NCBI GenBank assembly: GCA_030452125.1
Contig: JAKDMV010000011.1
Span: 1 to 46,708, forward strand
DNA: 46,708 bases
Direction: 5' to 3'
From: Micrococcaceae bacterium
GTDB taxonomy: Bacteria; Actinomycetota; Actinomycetes; Actinomycetales; Micrococcaceae
How positions within the stretch are numbered: the stretch's first letter is position 1; each line of letters begins with the position of its first letter. Positions 1 through 9,136 of this stretch are shown here, one piece after another. A program made the position numbers and the translations under genes. The notes below the pieces were generated by a model. The model saw nothing but the letters and a program-made list of their open reading frames with translations, searched no databases and was not told where the DNA came from.

Positions 1-117
<117 letters not shown>

Positions 118-131
<14 letters not shown>

Positions 132-1611
132 CCCGGCCCGTGGGGGCTGGTCGGTCAGATCCCGCGTCCTCATCGGGATGATCGCCATCGTGACCATCAC
201 CCTGGTGGTCGCCGGGGCAACGATCTATCTGCTGCAACGGTCGGCCCTGAACGACCGGATCGATGATTCCCTGCGCCGGACCGTCGGTGAGTTCCAGGTC
301 CTCGCGGCCCAGGGCCTGGATACCGAAACCGGCAAGGCCTTCACCGAGGCGAACGACCTGCTCTACATCGCCATGCAACGGACGTTGCCGGCCCGCACCG
401 AGGGCATGGTCAGCTTCAGCCAGGGGAACCTGCAATGGACGGCCCCCGAAACGGTCGACCTCCGGTTGGAGAACGACGAGGAATTCGTGGACTGGGCGGC
501 GACCACCGGCCCACCGCACCGGATCGCCCTCAGCTCAGTCACGACCTCCACCACCACCTACCGGGCCGTGATCGTCCCGGTCCAGCTGGCCGCCGACCAG
601 GAACCGGCCCGACTCGTGCTGGCCTACGACTACGGCGCCGAGGTCAGGGCCCTGGATCGCGGCTTCGAATTCTTCATCGCCGTCGGTGCCGGCGTCACGG
701 TCCTGGCGGGCATCGCCAGCTGGCTGATGGTCGGACGGATGCTCCTACCGGTCAGGCTCCTGCGTGAGACCGCCGTGCAGATCTCGGAAAACGATCTCTC
801 CCAACGCATCGATACCGTGGGGAACGACGAGTTCGCCGATCTGACCCTCACCATCAACGCCATGCTCGATCGGCTCGAAACCGCACTGACCTCCCAACGG
901 CAACTACTCAACGACGTCGGGCACGAGTTGCGCACCCCGGTGACGATCATCCGGGGCCATCTGGAACTGATGGACGACCACGACCCCCAGGACGTCATGC
1001 AGTCCCGGGACATCGCGGTGGATGAACTCGACCGCATGTCACTGCTCATCGACGACCTGGTCACGCTGGCGAAATCGGATGGCCCCGATTTCGTGGTTCC
1101 CCGGCCCGTGGAACTGGGTCCCTGGCTCGATGAGCTCCTGGACAAGGCCCGCGGCCTCGGTGACCGGAACTGGCAGGTGGACCAGCGCGCCGACGTGTCC
1201 GTCGCCGTGGACCCCCGGCGCTTGACCCAGGCCGTGCTGCAGCTGGCAGCCAACGCCGTGAAGTTCAGTGGCACCGGGACGGCGATCGGCCTCGGTTCGG
1301 CCATCATCCGCGACGGCGGTCCCGTCGGCGGACCCGGGACCGACCGGCTGCGGCTGTGGGTTCGCGACCAGGGAACGGGGATCGAGCCCACCGACCAGCA
1401 GCGGATCTTCGAGAGGTTCGGCCGGGGCCGCAACAGCACCCGGAGCTTCGGCTCGGGGCTCGGCCTGAACATCGTTTCGGCCATTGCCGCCGCCCACGGG
1501 GGTATTGTCGAAGTGGACTCCGCCCCGGGGCGCGGTTCGATCTTCACCCTCACACTTCCCGTCCAAGAGGAGAACACCGGACATGAGCCGGATCCTGATC
1601 ATCGAAGATGA
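118..1611 (+). CDS. Sensor histidine kinase (HAMP, HisKA, HATPase)
   Basis: Membrane-bound sensor kinase of a two-component system, 497 residues. A first membrane helix (about residues 18-40) is followed by an extracytoplasmic sensor region of roughly 150 residues, a second helix and a HAMP linker. The HisKA box then carries the phosphoacceptor His269 in NDVGHELRTP, and the HATPase domain shows N (LAANAVKFSG), G1 (RDQGTGI) and G2 (GSGLGLNIV) boxes. I chose ATG 118 because GAGGAT at 105-110 gives a 7-base spacing; longer in-frame starts lie in the Asp-codon repeat and would only add Met/Thr repeats. It overlaps the response regulator by 29 bases. The signal sensed cannot be told from the sequence. 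Confidence 0.9.
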
Positions 1612-2251
1612 GCAGCGCATTTCATCCTTCGTCGCCAAGGGCCTGAAGGCGGCGGGCTTGCAACCCAGCGTCGCCGATACCGGCGAAGCAGGTCTGCGGT
1701 TGGCCACCGACGGGGAATTCGAGGCCATCATCCTGGATCTTGGTCTGCCCGATCTCGACGGATACGAGGTCCTCAAACGCCTGCGGGCCTTCGGGTTGCA
1801 GACCCCGGTGATCATCCTCACCGCCCGCAGCAGCATCGACGACACGGTGACCGGCCTGCAAAGCGGAGCGGACGACTACATGGCCAAGCCCTTCCATTTC
1901 GAGGAATTGCTGGCCCGGCTGCGGTTGCGTTTGAAACCCGAAAACAGCACCTCGGATCCCGCCCTGCTGAGCAATGGCGACCTGGAGATGGATTGCCGGG
2001 GCCGCCGGGCCCTGCTCCAGGGCCGGGAAGTCGACCTGTCGGCCCGCGAGTTCGCCTTGGCCGAGACGTTCCTGCGCAACCCGGGCCAGGTCCTCAGCCG
2101 GGAACAGCTGCTCTCCCGGGTCTGGGGCTACGACTTCGATCCGGGATCGAACATCGTGGACGTCTACGTGAGGTATCTGCGCAATAAGCTCGGCGCCGAA
2201 CGCTTCGAGACCGTCAGGGGGATGGGATACCGGATGGTGGATCTGGGATGA
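1583..2251 (+). CDS. OmpR/PhoB-family response regulator
   Basis: DNA-binding response regulator of 222 residues. The receiver domain begins at MSRILIIEDE with acidic residues E8/D9, has the phosphoacceptor Asp52 (ILDLGLPD) and the conserved Lys in MAKPFHFEEL. The C-terminal winged helix of the OmpR type ends in the usual YVRYLRNKL...VRGMGYR motif. The start ATG 1583 has AAGAGGAGA about ten bases upstream and lies inside the end of the kinase gene, so the two are translationally coupled. It should be phosphorylated by the preceding kinase; target genes are unknown. Confidence 0.93.
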   Translation: MSRILIIEDEQRISSFVAKGLKAAGLQPSVADTGEAGLRLATDGEFEAIILDLGLPDLDGYEVLKRLRAFGLQTPVIILTARSSIDDTVTGLQSGADDYMAKPFHFEELLARLRLRLKPENSTSDPALLSNGDLEMDCRGRRALLQGREVDLSAREFALAETFLRNPGQVLSREQLLSRVWGYDFDPGSNIVDVYVRYLRNKLGAERFETVRGMGYRMVDLG

Positions 2252-2252
2252 G

Positions 2253-2278
2253 CTGCCAGCGGCTCTCGCCGCCGGCAG
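2253..2278 (+). terminator. Hairpin between convergent response regulator and paaZ
   Basis: Arms CTGCC-a-GCGGC and GCCGC-c-GGCAG around a TCTC loop, one mismatch. It sits directly after the response regulator stop and before the end of paaZ. There is no T-run, so its strength as a terminator is uncertain. Confidence 0.45.
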
Positions 2279-2291
2279 GTTCCCGGAGGCC

Positions 2292-4424
2292 TCAGTCGCG
2301 CGTCGACCAGTCCCGGTAGATGGTGTCTTCCTTCTCCACCAGGGTCAGCACGTCATAGGTCGCCACGATCTCATCGTCCTGGTTGTGGATGATGGCGTCC
2401 CAGGCGACCTCTCCATACTCGTCGGTGACCCGAGGGGTGATCCGCTTGGCGGTGAGCGTGACCCGGACCCGGTCCCCGGCCGGAACGGGGGTGATGAACC
2501 GCAGGTTCTCCAACCCGTAGTTGGCCAGCACCGGCCCCGGGGCCGGCTGGACGAAGAGCCCCGCCGCCCAGGACACCAGCAGATACCCGTGGGCGACGAC
2601 CCCGGGGAAGAACGGGTTGGCCGCCGCCGCCTCCTGATCGGTATGGGCGTAGAAGGTATCGCCGGTCGTGTTCGCGAAGGCGGTGATCTCGTCCAGGGTG
2701 ACTTCACGCAACGGGGAGGCGAAGGCGTCGCCGATCCGCAACTCGGCCAATGATTTGCGGAACGGGTGGATGGCTCCTTCCACGGCCCCGAATTCGGGGG
2801 CCCCGGCGATGACCCGGTCTGCTCCGGCATGCCAGACGCCGGTGACGGCGGTCAGCAGGTTCGGGGAGCCCTGGATGGCGGAGCGCTGCATGTGGTGCTT
2901 GATGGACCGGACGCCGCCGAGTTCCTCGCCGCCGCCGGCGCGGCCCGGCCCGCCATGGACCAGATGCGGGACCGGGGACCCGTGGCCGGTGGAGGTGCGG
3001 GCGGTCTCGCGGTTGAGGATATGGATCCGGCCGTGGTGGCCGGCGATCCCGATGGTCAGGTCACGGGCAACGTCCCCGTCGTTGGTGCACACCGTGGCCA
3101 CCAGCGAGCCGCTGCCGCGGGCGGCGAGCTCCACTGCCTCGTCCAGGTCCGTGTAGCCCAGCACGCTGGCCACCGGGCCGAAGGCCTCCAGCGAGTGGAC
3201 TGCTTCCGCCTTCGCATCGGCCCAGGTCAACAGCAGAGGGGACATGAACGCGCCCTCGGCGACCTCGTGTTCCTCCCCCGAAGCGGTTCTGACCACGGGG
3301 GCATCCAACGTGCCGTAGGCGATCTCGCCGCCGGCAGCCAGCATGTCCTGGACCGCGCCGCGGACATCGCGCAGTTGGTCCAGCGACGCCAGGGCCCCCA
3401 TGGTGACCCCCTCGGCCCGCGGATCCCCCACGACCACCCGCTGGGTCAGTCGGGCGCCGATGGCGGCCACGACGTCGTCTTCGAGTCCCGCCGGGACGAT
3501 GGCGCGGCGGATGGCGGTGCACTTCTGGCCGGCCTTGACAGTCATCTCGGTGGTGACGGATTTGATGAAGGCCTCGAACTCGGGGGTGCCGGCCACTGCG
3601 TCGGGGCCGAGGATCGCGGCGTTGAGGGAGTCCGTTTCGGCGGTGAAGCGGATGCCGCCGGAGACGACGTTCGGATGGGATTTCAGGGCGTCCGCGGTCG
3701 AGGCCGAACCGGTGAAGGAGACCATGTCCCGGTAGTCGAGCACGTCCAGCAGGGTGCGGGCGGAGCCGGAGACCAGTTGCAGGGAGCCGGCGGGCAGGAG
3801 TCCGGATTCGACCAGCATCCGCACGACGGCCTCGGAGAGGTATCCGGTCGGGGTGGCGGGCTTGACGAGGGTGGGGACACCGGCGATGAAGGCGGGGGCA
3901 AACTTCTCCAACATGCCCCAGACCGGGAAGTTGAAGGCATTGATCTGTGCGGCGACCCCGGGGATGCGGGTGAAGATATGGCCCCCGAGGAACGAACCGT
4001 CACGGGATAGCGGCTCGGCGGGGCCGTCCTGGACGACGTTGGAGTTGGGCATCTCACGACGGCCCTTGGAGGACAGGATGAACAGGGCCCCGATGCCGCC
4101 GTCGATATCGACCATGTTGTCGACCTTGGTGGCGCCGGTCCGGTAGGAGACGTCGTAGAGTTCCTCGCGGCGTTCGTTGAGGTACTGGGCCATCTCCTTG
4201 ACCCGCAGGGCCCGCTCGTGCAACGTCAGCTTCCCGAGCTCACGGTGCCCCACGGAGCGGCCGTGGTCCACGGCCTCGGCCAGATCGAGACCAGCAGCGC
4301 TCACCAGGGCCAGCTGTTGGCCGGTGTTCGCGTCCAGGACCGTCGTGGCCCCGTCAGTGCCCTCGGGAGTCCACCAGGAGTCCTGGATATAGCTGGGTAC
4401 CAGCTCGGGGGTCTGCGTTGTCAT
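2292..4424 (-). CDS. paaZ: Bifunctional PaaZ: oxepin-CoA hydrolase / semialdehyde dehydrogenase
   Basis: Ring-opening enzyme of aerobic phenylacetate degradation, 710 residues, the normal length for PaaZ. The N-terminal aldehyde dehydrogenase domain (about 1-520) has FTGSAST for NAD(P) binding and the catalytic Cys in GQKCTAIRR. The C-terminal MaoC-like hydratase domain has the hot-dog motif region FANTTGDTFYAHTD and PFFPGVVAHGYLL. By family knowledge, the hydratase domain opens oxepin-CoA and the dehydrogenase domain oxidises the resulting semialdehyde to 3-oxo-5,6-dehydrosuberyl-CoA. The start follows AGGAAGG with a somewhat long spacing. Its promoter region shares a 17-bp operator-like sequence with the thiolase operon. 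The monooxygenase genes that supply its substrate are not in the window. Confidence 0.95.
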   Translation of the reverse strand: MTTQTPELVPSYIQDSWWTPEGTDGATTVLDANTGQQLALVSAAGLDLAEAVDHGRSVGHRELGKLTLHERALRVKEMAQYLNERREELYDVSYRTGATKVDNMVDIDGGIGALFILSSKGRREMPNSNVVQDGPAEPLSRDGSFLGGHIFTRIPGVAAQINAFNFPVWGMLEKFAPAFIAGVPTLVKPATPTGYLSEAVVRMLVESGLLPAGSLQLVSGSARTLLDVLDYRDMVSFTGSASTADALKSHPNVVSGGIRFTAETDSLNAAILGPDAVAGTPEFEAFIKSVTTEMTVKAGQKCTAIRRAIVPAGLEDDVVAAIGARLTQRVVVGDPRAEGVTMGALASLDQLRDVRGAVQDMLAAGGEIAYGTLDAPVVRTASGEEHEVAEGAFMSPLLLTWADAKAEAVHSLEAFGPVASVLGYTDLDEAVELAARGSGSLVATVCTNDGDVARDLTIGIAGHHGRIHILNRETARTSTGHGSPVPHLVHGGPGRAGGGEELGGVRSIKHHMQRSAIQGSPNLLTAVTGVWHAGADRVIAGAPEFGAVEGAIHPFRKSLAELRIGDAFASPLREVTLDEITAFANTTGDTFYAHTDQEAAAANPFFPGVVAHGYLLVSWAAGLFVQPAPGPVLANYGLENLRFITPVPAGDRVRVTLTAKRITPRVTDEYGEVAWDAIIHNQDDEIVATYDVLTLVEKEDTIYRDWSTRD

Positions 4425-4441
4425 CGTCGACTAGTCCTTCC

Positions 4442-4458
4442 TGAACGATCGGTCGGTA
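4442..4458 (-). promoter_or_regulatory. Operator-like site upstream of paaZ (putative PaaR/TetR site)
   Basis: On the minus strand it reads TACCGACCGATCGTTCA, containing the pseudo-palindrome GACCGA/TCGTTC. The same 17 bases, with one change, occur at 10431-10447 before the thiolase operon. It lies just downstream of a possible -10 box (4469-4474, minus), where a bound repressor would block initiation. PaaR-type TetR repressors are known regulators of paa genes; assignment to PaaR is inference. Confidence 0.65.
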
Positions 4459-4468
4459 TTTGAGGCCC

Positions 4469-4474
4469 AGCCTA
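4469..4474 (-). promoter_or_regulatory. Possible -10 box for paaZ
   Basis: TAGGCT on the minus strand, about 45 bases before the paaZ start and immediately upstream of the operator-like site. No clear -35 box is visible at the expected distance. Confidence 0.4.
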
Positions 4475-4644
4475 CATGACGGCCAGTGGGGCGCGGTCGA
4501 TCCGAAAGTGATTGACTTTCCTCGATCACTGTTGTTGACTCAGGGTCCCGCCCATCACCGACTCCCGGGAGGCCGCCATGACGACCCTTGTTGCCCCACA
4601 CGCCCCGACCTCCATCGACCACCTCCCCGGGAGCCACCACCTAC

Positions 4645-5541
4645 ATGACTTCGAATTCCGCTACTGATCCGGAAACCACCTTCCAAAAACTGACGCCCGC
4701 GACGTCCGGACACGGCACCGGCGAGGAACGCCCCGCGGGATGGAACATGCTCGACGATTCCCTGGCCGCCAATCAACGCTGGTCCACCTGGAACAACGTG
4801 GAACGACTGATGCGCGGCCCCACGCCCCGCCCGGGGTTCATCATCGAGGACGCCGGGGCCATCGACACCGAACTCGGGATCCTGAAAACCGGCAAGGAAG
4901 CAGACGTCTTCCTGCTCGAACGCGCCACCGACACCCGCCGGTCCCTACTGGCCGCCAAGAGGTACCGGCCCCCCGAACAGCGCGCCTTCCGCCGCTCCAC
5001 CATCTATACCGAGGGGCGCACGGTACGGCGCAGCCGGGATGCGCGGGCACTGAAGAACGGTTCCTCCTATGGCCGCCAGGTCGAGGCGGCCCAGTGGGCC
5101 GCCGCCGAATGGAACTTCCTGGTCCGGGCCCACGAAGCCGGGATCCCGGTCCCCTACCCCGTGCAGGTGGATGGCACCGAGATCCTCATGGAATTCATCA
5201 CCGACCCCGACCATCCCGACGCCGCAGCCCCCAGACTGCAGCAATTGCGGCCGACGCGGCCTGTGCTCCAGTCCTTTTTCGACCAGCTCGTCGAGGCCAT
5301 GGGCGGGTTCGCCTCGCTGGGATACGCCCATGGAGACCTCTCCCCGTACAACATCCTGGTCTCCGGAAACCGGTTGGTGATCATCGACCTGCCACAACTG
5401 GTCGATCTGGCCGCGAACCCGCTGGGCGCCGATCTGCTGGCCAGGGATTGCCGGAACGTCTGCTCCTGGTTCACCAGCCGGGGACTCGACCAGGATCCCG
5501 AGGAGTTGCTCGCCGACCTTTTGGCCGCCGCCTGGACCTGA
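4645..5541 (+). CDS. RIO-family serine/threonine protein kinase
   Basis: Atypical protein kinase of the RIO1-like bacterial group, 298 residues from ATG 4645, which has GGGAG 11 bases upstream. The nucleotide-binding region reads LKTGKEADVFLLERA, followed by the RIO-typical insertion AFRRSTIYTEGR. The catalytic loop is HGDLSPYNILV, and IIDLPQLVD is the metal-binding segment that replaces the DFG of ordinary kinases. RIO kinases in archaea and eukaryotes act in ribosome maturation; bacterial substrates are not established. It is divergent from paaZ and converges on the SDR gene with 12 bases between stops. Confidence 0.9.
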   Translation: MTSNSATDPETTFQKLTPATSGHGTGEERPAGWNMLDDSLAANQRWSTWNNVERLMRGPTPRPGFIIEDAGAIDTELGILKTGKEADVFLLERATDTRRSLLAAKRYRPPEQRAFRRSTIYTEGRTVRRSRDARALKNGSSYGRQVEAAQWAAAEWNFLVRAHEAGIPVPYPVQVDGTEILMEFITDPDHPDAAAPRLQQLRPTRPVLQSFFDQLVEAMGGFASLGYAHGDLSPYNILVSGNRLVIIDLPQLVDLAANPLGADLLARDCRNVCSWFTSRGLDQDPEELLADLLAAAWT

Positions 5542-5553
5542 CGATGATTCCAC

Positions 5554-6543
5554 TCAGCCCAGTCGGTTGATCAGCTCCGCCTCGTGATCCGCGCTCAGTC
5601 CCGAGCGCAGCTCCTCGGTGGGGTCGTGCGCGGCGATGATATCGGAGAACGTCTCGGCCAACGGACGGCGCACCAGCCCCCACTTCAGGGCCCTGCGATC
5701 CGACCGGCGGGCGAAGCCGGCGAATTCGGTCCCGGCGGGCAGGATCAGCGGGAGCGAGCGGGGGCCCGACCAGGGGGCGACGGCGTCGTCCGGCATCCGG
5801 TGCAACGGGTAGGGCACGACGGCGGCACTGTATCCCGCGGCACTCTGGGCGCTGGCGATCACGTCACCCAGCGGCATCTCGGCACCGACGACGTTGACCG
5901 GTCCGTTGCGGGCCTCGAGCCCGGCGCGCAGGATGAAGGCCGCCAGATCGCGGACGTCGACGATCTGGACATAGCGGGCCTCGCCGTCGTCGTCGGGGAC
6001 GAGGACCGGCTCCTGCCCGCGGGCGAACCGCAGGGGCCAGTAGGTGGACCGGCCGGTGGGGTCCCCGGGGCCACCGATCAGTCCCGGACGGACCAGCAGT
6101 GCCGCATTGCCACGGGAGGCAACGGTGAGCCATTCGCAACCGGCCTTGGCTTCGCCGAACTTCTCGTCGCTGTAACCCAGGCTGGAGTCCTGGGCCACCA
6201 GGAGCTTCGAGGCCTCGGCGGCCCCCGCCCGGGAGTGGACGGCGTAGGCGGAACAAGAGGAGACGAAGACCCAGTGTCCGGCTTGCGGGGACAAGGCTTC
6301 CACCGCCGCCTTGGCGTGGGCGGGCCGGCAGGTCAGTTCCACCACGAGGTCCCAGGGTTCGGCCGCGGCCCCCGCGTAGGCGTCCTCGACCTCACGATCG
6401 ACCCGGAATTCGCGGACCCCCTCGGGGAAGCCGTCCGAACTGCCACGGGCCAAGCACCCGACATCGTGCCCGTCCTCGACGGCCTGCAGCGCAAGGGTTC
6501 GGCCCAGCCACTGGGTACCACCGAGGACGAGGATTTTTGCCAT
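5554..6543 (-). CDS. NAD-dependent epimerase/dehydratase-family (SDR) protein
   Basis: Extended short-chain dehydrogenase-like protein, 329 residues from ATG 6543. The N-terminus AKILVLGGTQWLGRTL is the Rossmann GGxxxxG motif. A canonical Tyr-x-x-x-Lys pair is not obvious: the Ser region reads VFVSSCSAYAV. It may therefore be an NAD-binding protein without classical SDR catalysis, or an isoflavone-reductase/reductase-like member. It follows the phosphatase gene on the same strand with about 100 bases between them. The substrate is unknown. A longer in-frame start at 6684 would add an unlikely Cys/Arg-rich extension. Confidence 0.8.
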   Translation of the reverse strand: MAKILVLGGTQWLGRTLALQAVEDGHDVGCLARGSSDGFPEGVREFRVDREVEDAYAGAAAEPWDLVVELTCRPAHAKAAVEALSPQAGHWVFVSSCSAYAVHSRAGAAEASKLLVAQDSSLGYSDEKFGEAKAGCEWLTVASRGNAALLVRPGLIGGPGDPTGRSTYWPLRFARGQEPVLVPDDDGEARYVQIVDVRDLAAFILRAGLEARNGPVNVVGAEMPLGDVIASAQSAAGYSAAVVPYPLHRMPDDAVAPWSGPRSLPLILPAGTEFAGFARRSDRRALKWGLVRRPLAETFSDIIAAHDPTEELRSGLSADHEAELINRLG

Positions 6544-6646
6544 GCCAACCAGCCAACTCCCCCGGCCCGGGTTCTGGCAAGTCGAATTCGAAAAATCGTT
6601 GGATCGGACGATATGTGTCCTCCCGCCGATCCCCGACCGGCAGCGG

Positions 6647-7354
6647 TCAGGCCCGGGAGCCCGCGAGCAGTTCCCGCACCGCATCGATCTCGGCGACCGT
6701 CAGCCCCTGCCCGAGCAGAAAGGCCTCGACGTCGATCCCGTCGACGAATTCGGCCAGTGACTGCTGGCGTCCGGCAATGACCGGGGCCAGCTCTTCCTCG
6801 CTCAAATGCCGTTCATAGGGGTGTTTGACCGGGCTGATCCGGTGCCATTCGTTGATTCCGCGCGCTCCGGCATCGTATTGGCCGGGAATCAGATCCTGCC
6901 TGCCGACCAGGGCCAGCGCCATGGAGATGATCATTCCCGTCCGGTCCCGGCCGGCGGAACAATGCACGACGACGGAGCCCCGGGCCGCCGCCAGGGCACG
7001 GAAGACGCCGGCCACCAGCCGGGGGAAGTGCTCCAGGTTCGCCGGGTAGTAGCGCGGATCGCTGAGGTACGGGGTGTCTGCCGAGGCGGCCGCGGCCATG
7101 AATTCCTCATGGGCCTGGTCCTCGGTGGGGCAATGCAGCACGGTGATCCCCGCCAGCGCCCCGGGGTCGACCGCGGGGTCGGTGGGCCGACGTCGACGCT
7201 CGTCGGCATTGCGCAGGTCGATGACCGTGCGGATGCCTGCGTCATGGGCCTGGGCCCACCCGCGTTCGGTGAGCCATTCGCTGCGGCCCATCCGGTAGAG
7301 CCGTCCTGCCACGCGCCGCGCGTTGACGGCGCCTTCCCAGTTCACCTCGTTCAT
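6647..7354 (-). CDS. Tyrosine/dual-specificity-type protein phosphatase
   Basis: Protein of 235 residues carrying the cysteine phosphatase signature HCSAGRDRTG with nucleophile Cys132. The N-terminal part (RMGRSEWLTERG...IDLRNADERR) matches the bacterial PtpB/SIW14-like group that acts on phosphotyrosine or phosphoinositides. It lies 50 bases after the hydroxyacyl-CoA dehydrogenase gene in the same direction, so it may be read from the paa operon. A weak -10-like CAGGAT exactly 6 bases before the ATG could also serve as its own promoter. A RIO kinase lies about one kilobase away on the other strand. Confidence 0.88.
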   Translation of the reverse strand: MNEVNWEGAVNARRVAGRLYRMGRSEWLTERGWAQAHDAGIRTVIDLRNADERRRRPTDPAVDPGALAGITVLHCPTEDQAHEEFMAAAASADTPYLSDPRYYPANLEHFPRLVAGVFRALAAARGSVVVHCSAGRDRTGMIISMALALVGRQDLIPGQYDAGARGINEWHRISPVKHPYERHLSEEELAPVIAGRQQSLAEFVDGIDVEAFLLGQGLTVAEIDAVRELLAGSRA

Positions 7355-7404
7355 GGGCCCATCCTGCCATGCGCCCCCATCGCCGGCAGGAGGGGCCCCA
7401 CGGA

Positions 7405-8307
7405 TCAGCTCCAGTCGTAGAAGCCCTGCCCGGTTTTGCGGCCCAGGTCCCCGCGTTCGACCTTCCGGCGCAGGATCGCCGGCGGGGCGAAGCGTTCACC
7501 GAGCTGCTCGGCCAGGTATTCGGCGATCCCCAGCCGCACGTCCAGCCCCACGAGGTCCGTGGTCTTCAACGGGCCGGTGGGGTGTTTATAGCCGAGCACC
7601 ATGGCGTTGTCGATGTCCTCGGCGGAGGCAACGCCCTCCTCGAGCATGCGCATCGCCTCCACGGCGAGCATGACCCCCAGCCGGGAGGAGGCGAAGCCGG
7701 GGGCGTCGTTGACGACGACGGCGGTCTTGCCCAGACCGGCCACCCAGCCGCGGGCCTTCTCCACCAGGGCCGGCGCGGTCTGCTCGGCGATGACGACTTC
7801 GATCAGGGTCGAGGCCGGGACCGGGTTGAAGAAGTGCAGCCCCAGGAAGCTCCCGGGACGGGCCAGATGACCGGCCAGGCCGCTCATGGACAGCGAGGAG
7901 GTGTTCGAGGCCAAGACGGCCTCGGAGCCCAGCTCGGCTTCTACCGCCTGCAGCGAGGAGACCTTCAGGTCCCAGATCTCCGGGACGGCTTCGACGACCA
8001 GTTCGCGGTCCCCGAAGTCGGCGTAGTCGGTGCTCACCGTCAGGTGGGCCAGATGGTCCTCGACGGCTCCTGCCAGGCCGCGGTCGATGGATTTGCCCAC
8101 GGCCGTGGCGACCCGTTCCCGGGCGGCTTCGGCACTGGGTGCGTCGCGTTCGACGATGAGCACGTCGGCTCCCTTGATGAGGAAGCCATGGGCGATGCCG
8201 GCGCCCATGCGGCCCCCGCCCAGGACCCCGACCCGGGTGGGCAGGGACGTCGAGGCGTCGGCCTCGCTCGGGACGGCGGTGTTCTTTTCCGGGGTGCTGG
8301 GGGTCAT
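7405..8307 (-). CDS. paaH: 3-hydroxyacyl-CoA dehydrogenase (PaaH-like)
   Basis: NAD-dependent dehydrogenase of 300 residues. The Rossmann motif is GVLGGGRMGAGIAHGF, the catalytic His lies in GLHFFNPVPA, and the C-terminal substrate domain contains NDAPGFASSRLG. It is a single-domain 3-hydroxybutyryl-CoA dehydrogenase-type enzyme. Next to the hydratase and thiolase it most likely oxidises 3-hydroxyadipyl-CoA to 3-oxoadipyl-CoA in the lower phenylacetate pathway; a general fatty-acid role cannot be excluded. Only two bases separate it from the hydratase gene, so the two are co-transcribed and probably coupled. Confidence 0.9.
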   Translation of the reverse strand: MTPSTPEKNTAVPSEADASTSLPTRVGVLGGGRMGAGIAHGFLIKGADVLIVERDAPSAEAARERVATAVGKSIDRGLAGAVEDHLAHLTVSTDYADFGDRELVVEAVPEIWDLKVSSLQAVEAELGSEAVLASNTSSLSMSGLAGHLARPGSFLGLHFFNPVPASTLIEVVIAEQTAPALVEKARGWVAGLGKTAVVVNDAPGFASSRLGVMLAVEAMRMLEEGVASAEDIDNAMVLGYKHPTGPLKTTDLVGLDVRLGIAEYLAEQLGERFAPPAILRRKVERGDLGRKTGQGFYDWS

Positions 8308-8309
8308 CG

Positions 8310-9134
8310 TTACTTCTTCTTCCTGTCGAGGAATGCCTGCATGCGGTCGAATTTGGCTTCTGACTCAAAGAGCATCGACTGGGCCAGGGTGTCGATCACC
8401 GGGTGGGCTTCCCGCGGGGTGTGGAACACGGCCTTGGTGACCCTGACCGCCAATGGGTCCTGGGCGCCGATCCGGTCCGCCAGCGCCTCGGCGGCACCGC
8501 CCAGTTCGGCCGAGCCGACCAGTTCGCCGATCAAACCCACCTTCAGGCAGTCCTCTCCGGTGAGCACCTTCCCGGCGAGCAGGATCTGTTTGGCCATCGG
8601 CTCCCCGACGAGCTCCTTCAACCGCCAGGTGGCCCCGGCGGCTGCCATGATGCCCAGATTCGTTTCGGGGTTGCCCATCCGCAGGGCCTCGGTGCCGATC
8701 CTGAAGTCGGCGGCGTAGGCCAGCTCGGCACCCCCACCGAGCGCGTAACCGTCCAGGGCGGCAATGACGGGCATCGGCAACCGGGCGATCCGCTCGAAGA
8801 GCGAGGAGTTGATCCCGGCCAGGGCGTCTTCGCGGCGGCGTTGGCGCAATTGGGCGATATCGGCGCCGGAGGCGAAGATGCCCTTGGCCCCGGTCTCCGG
8901 ATCCGAGGGGGTCCCCGAAAGGATGAGGATCTTCGGGGAGGCCTCCAGATGGCTGCAGACCGCATGGAGTTCATCGACCATCGTCTGGTCGATGGCGTTG
9001 CGGACCTCCGGGCGGTGCAGCCGGACGGTGATCCGGTCGGCTGCCTCGGTGACGATCAGCGTGGCGAAGCCCGCGGCGTCGAGCCCGGCTGCGCCGTCGT
9101 GCTGCTCCTGGGGACCCAGGTCTTGTGCACTCAC
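8310..9134 (-). CDS. paaF: Enoyl-CoA hydratase/isomerase (PaaF-like)
   Basis: Crotonase-fold enzyme of 274 residues. The oxyanion-hole segments are IFASGADIAQLRQ and ALDGYALGGGAELAYAAD, followed by the usual NPETNLGIM...GATWRL region. In this operon the expected reaction is hydration of 2,3-dehydroadipyl-CoA to 3-hydroxyadipyl-CoA. Two adjacent GTG codons (9137 and 9134) compete as start. The GAGGGGG upstream gives a better spacing to 9134, and 9137 would overlap the thiolase stop by one base. The name PaaF rests on context; PaaG-type isomerase is a less likely alternative. Confidence 0.85.
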   Translation of the reverse strand: MSAQDLGPQEQHDGAAGLDAAGFATLIVTEAADRITVRLHRPEVRNAIDQTMVDELHAVCSHLEASPKILILSGTPSDPETGAKGIFASGADIAQLRQRRREDALAGINSSLFERIARLPMPVIAALDGYALGGGAELAYAADFRIGTEALRMGNPETNLGIMAAAGATWRLKELVGEPMAKQILLAGKVLTGEDCLKVGLIGELVGSAELGGAAEALADRIGAQDPLAVRVTKAVFHTPREAHPVIDTLAQSMLFESEAKFDRMQAFLDRKKK

Positions 9135-9136
9135 CA

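Noticed and set aside
2766-4010. A 414-codon plus-strand frame inside paaZ
   Set aside because: Gly/Asp-rich antisense shadow of a well-supported PaaZ gene.
4512-4539. Two TTGACT direct repeats as -35 boxes for the RIO kinase
   Set aside because: No TAnnnT box occurs at about 17 bases after either copy, so I could not support a promoter call.
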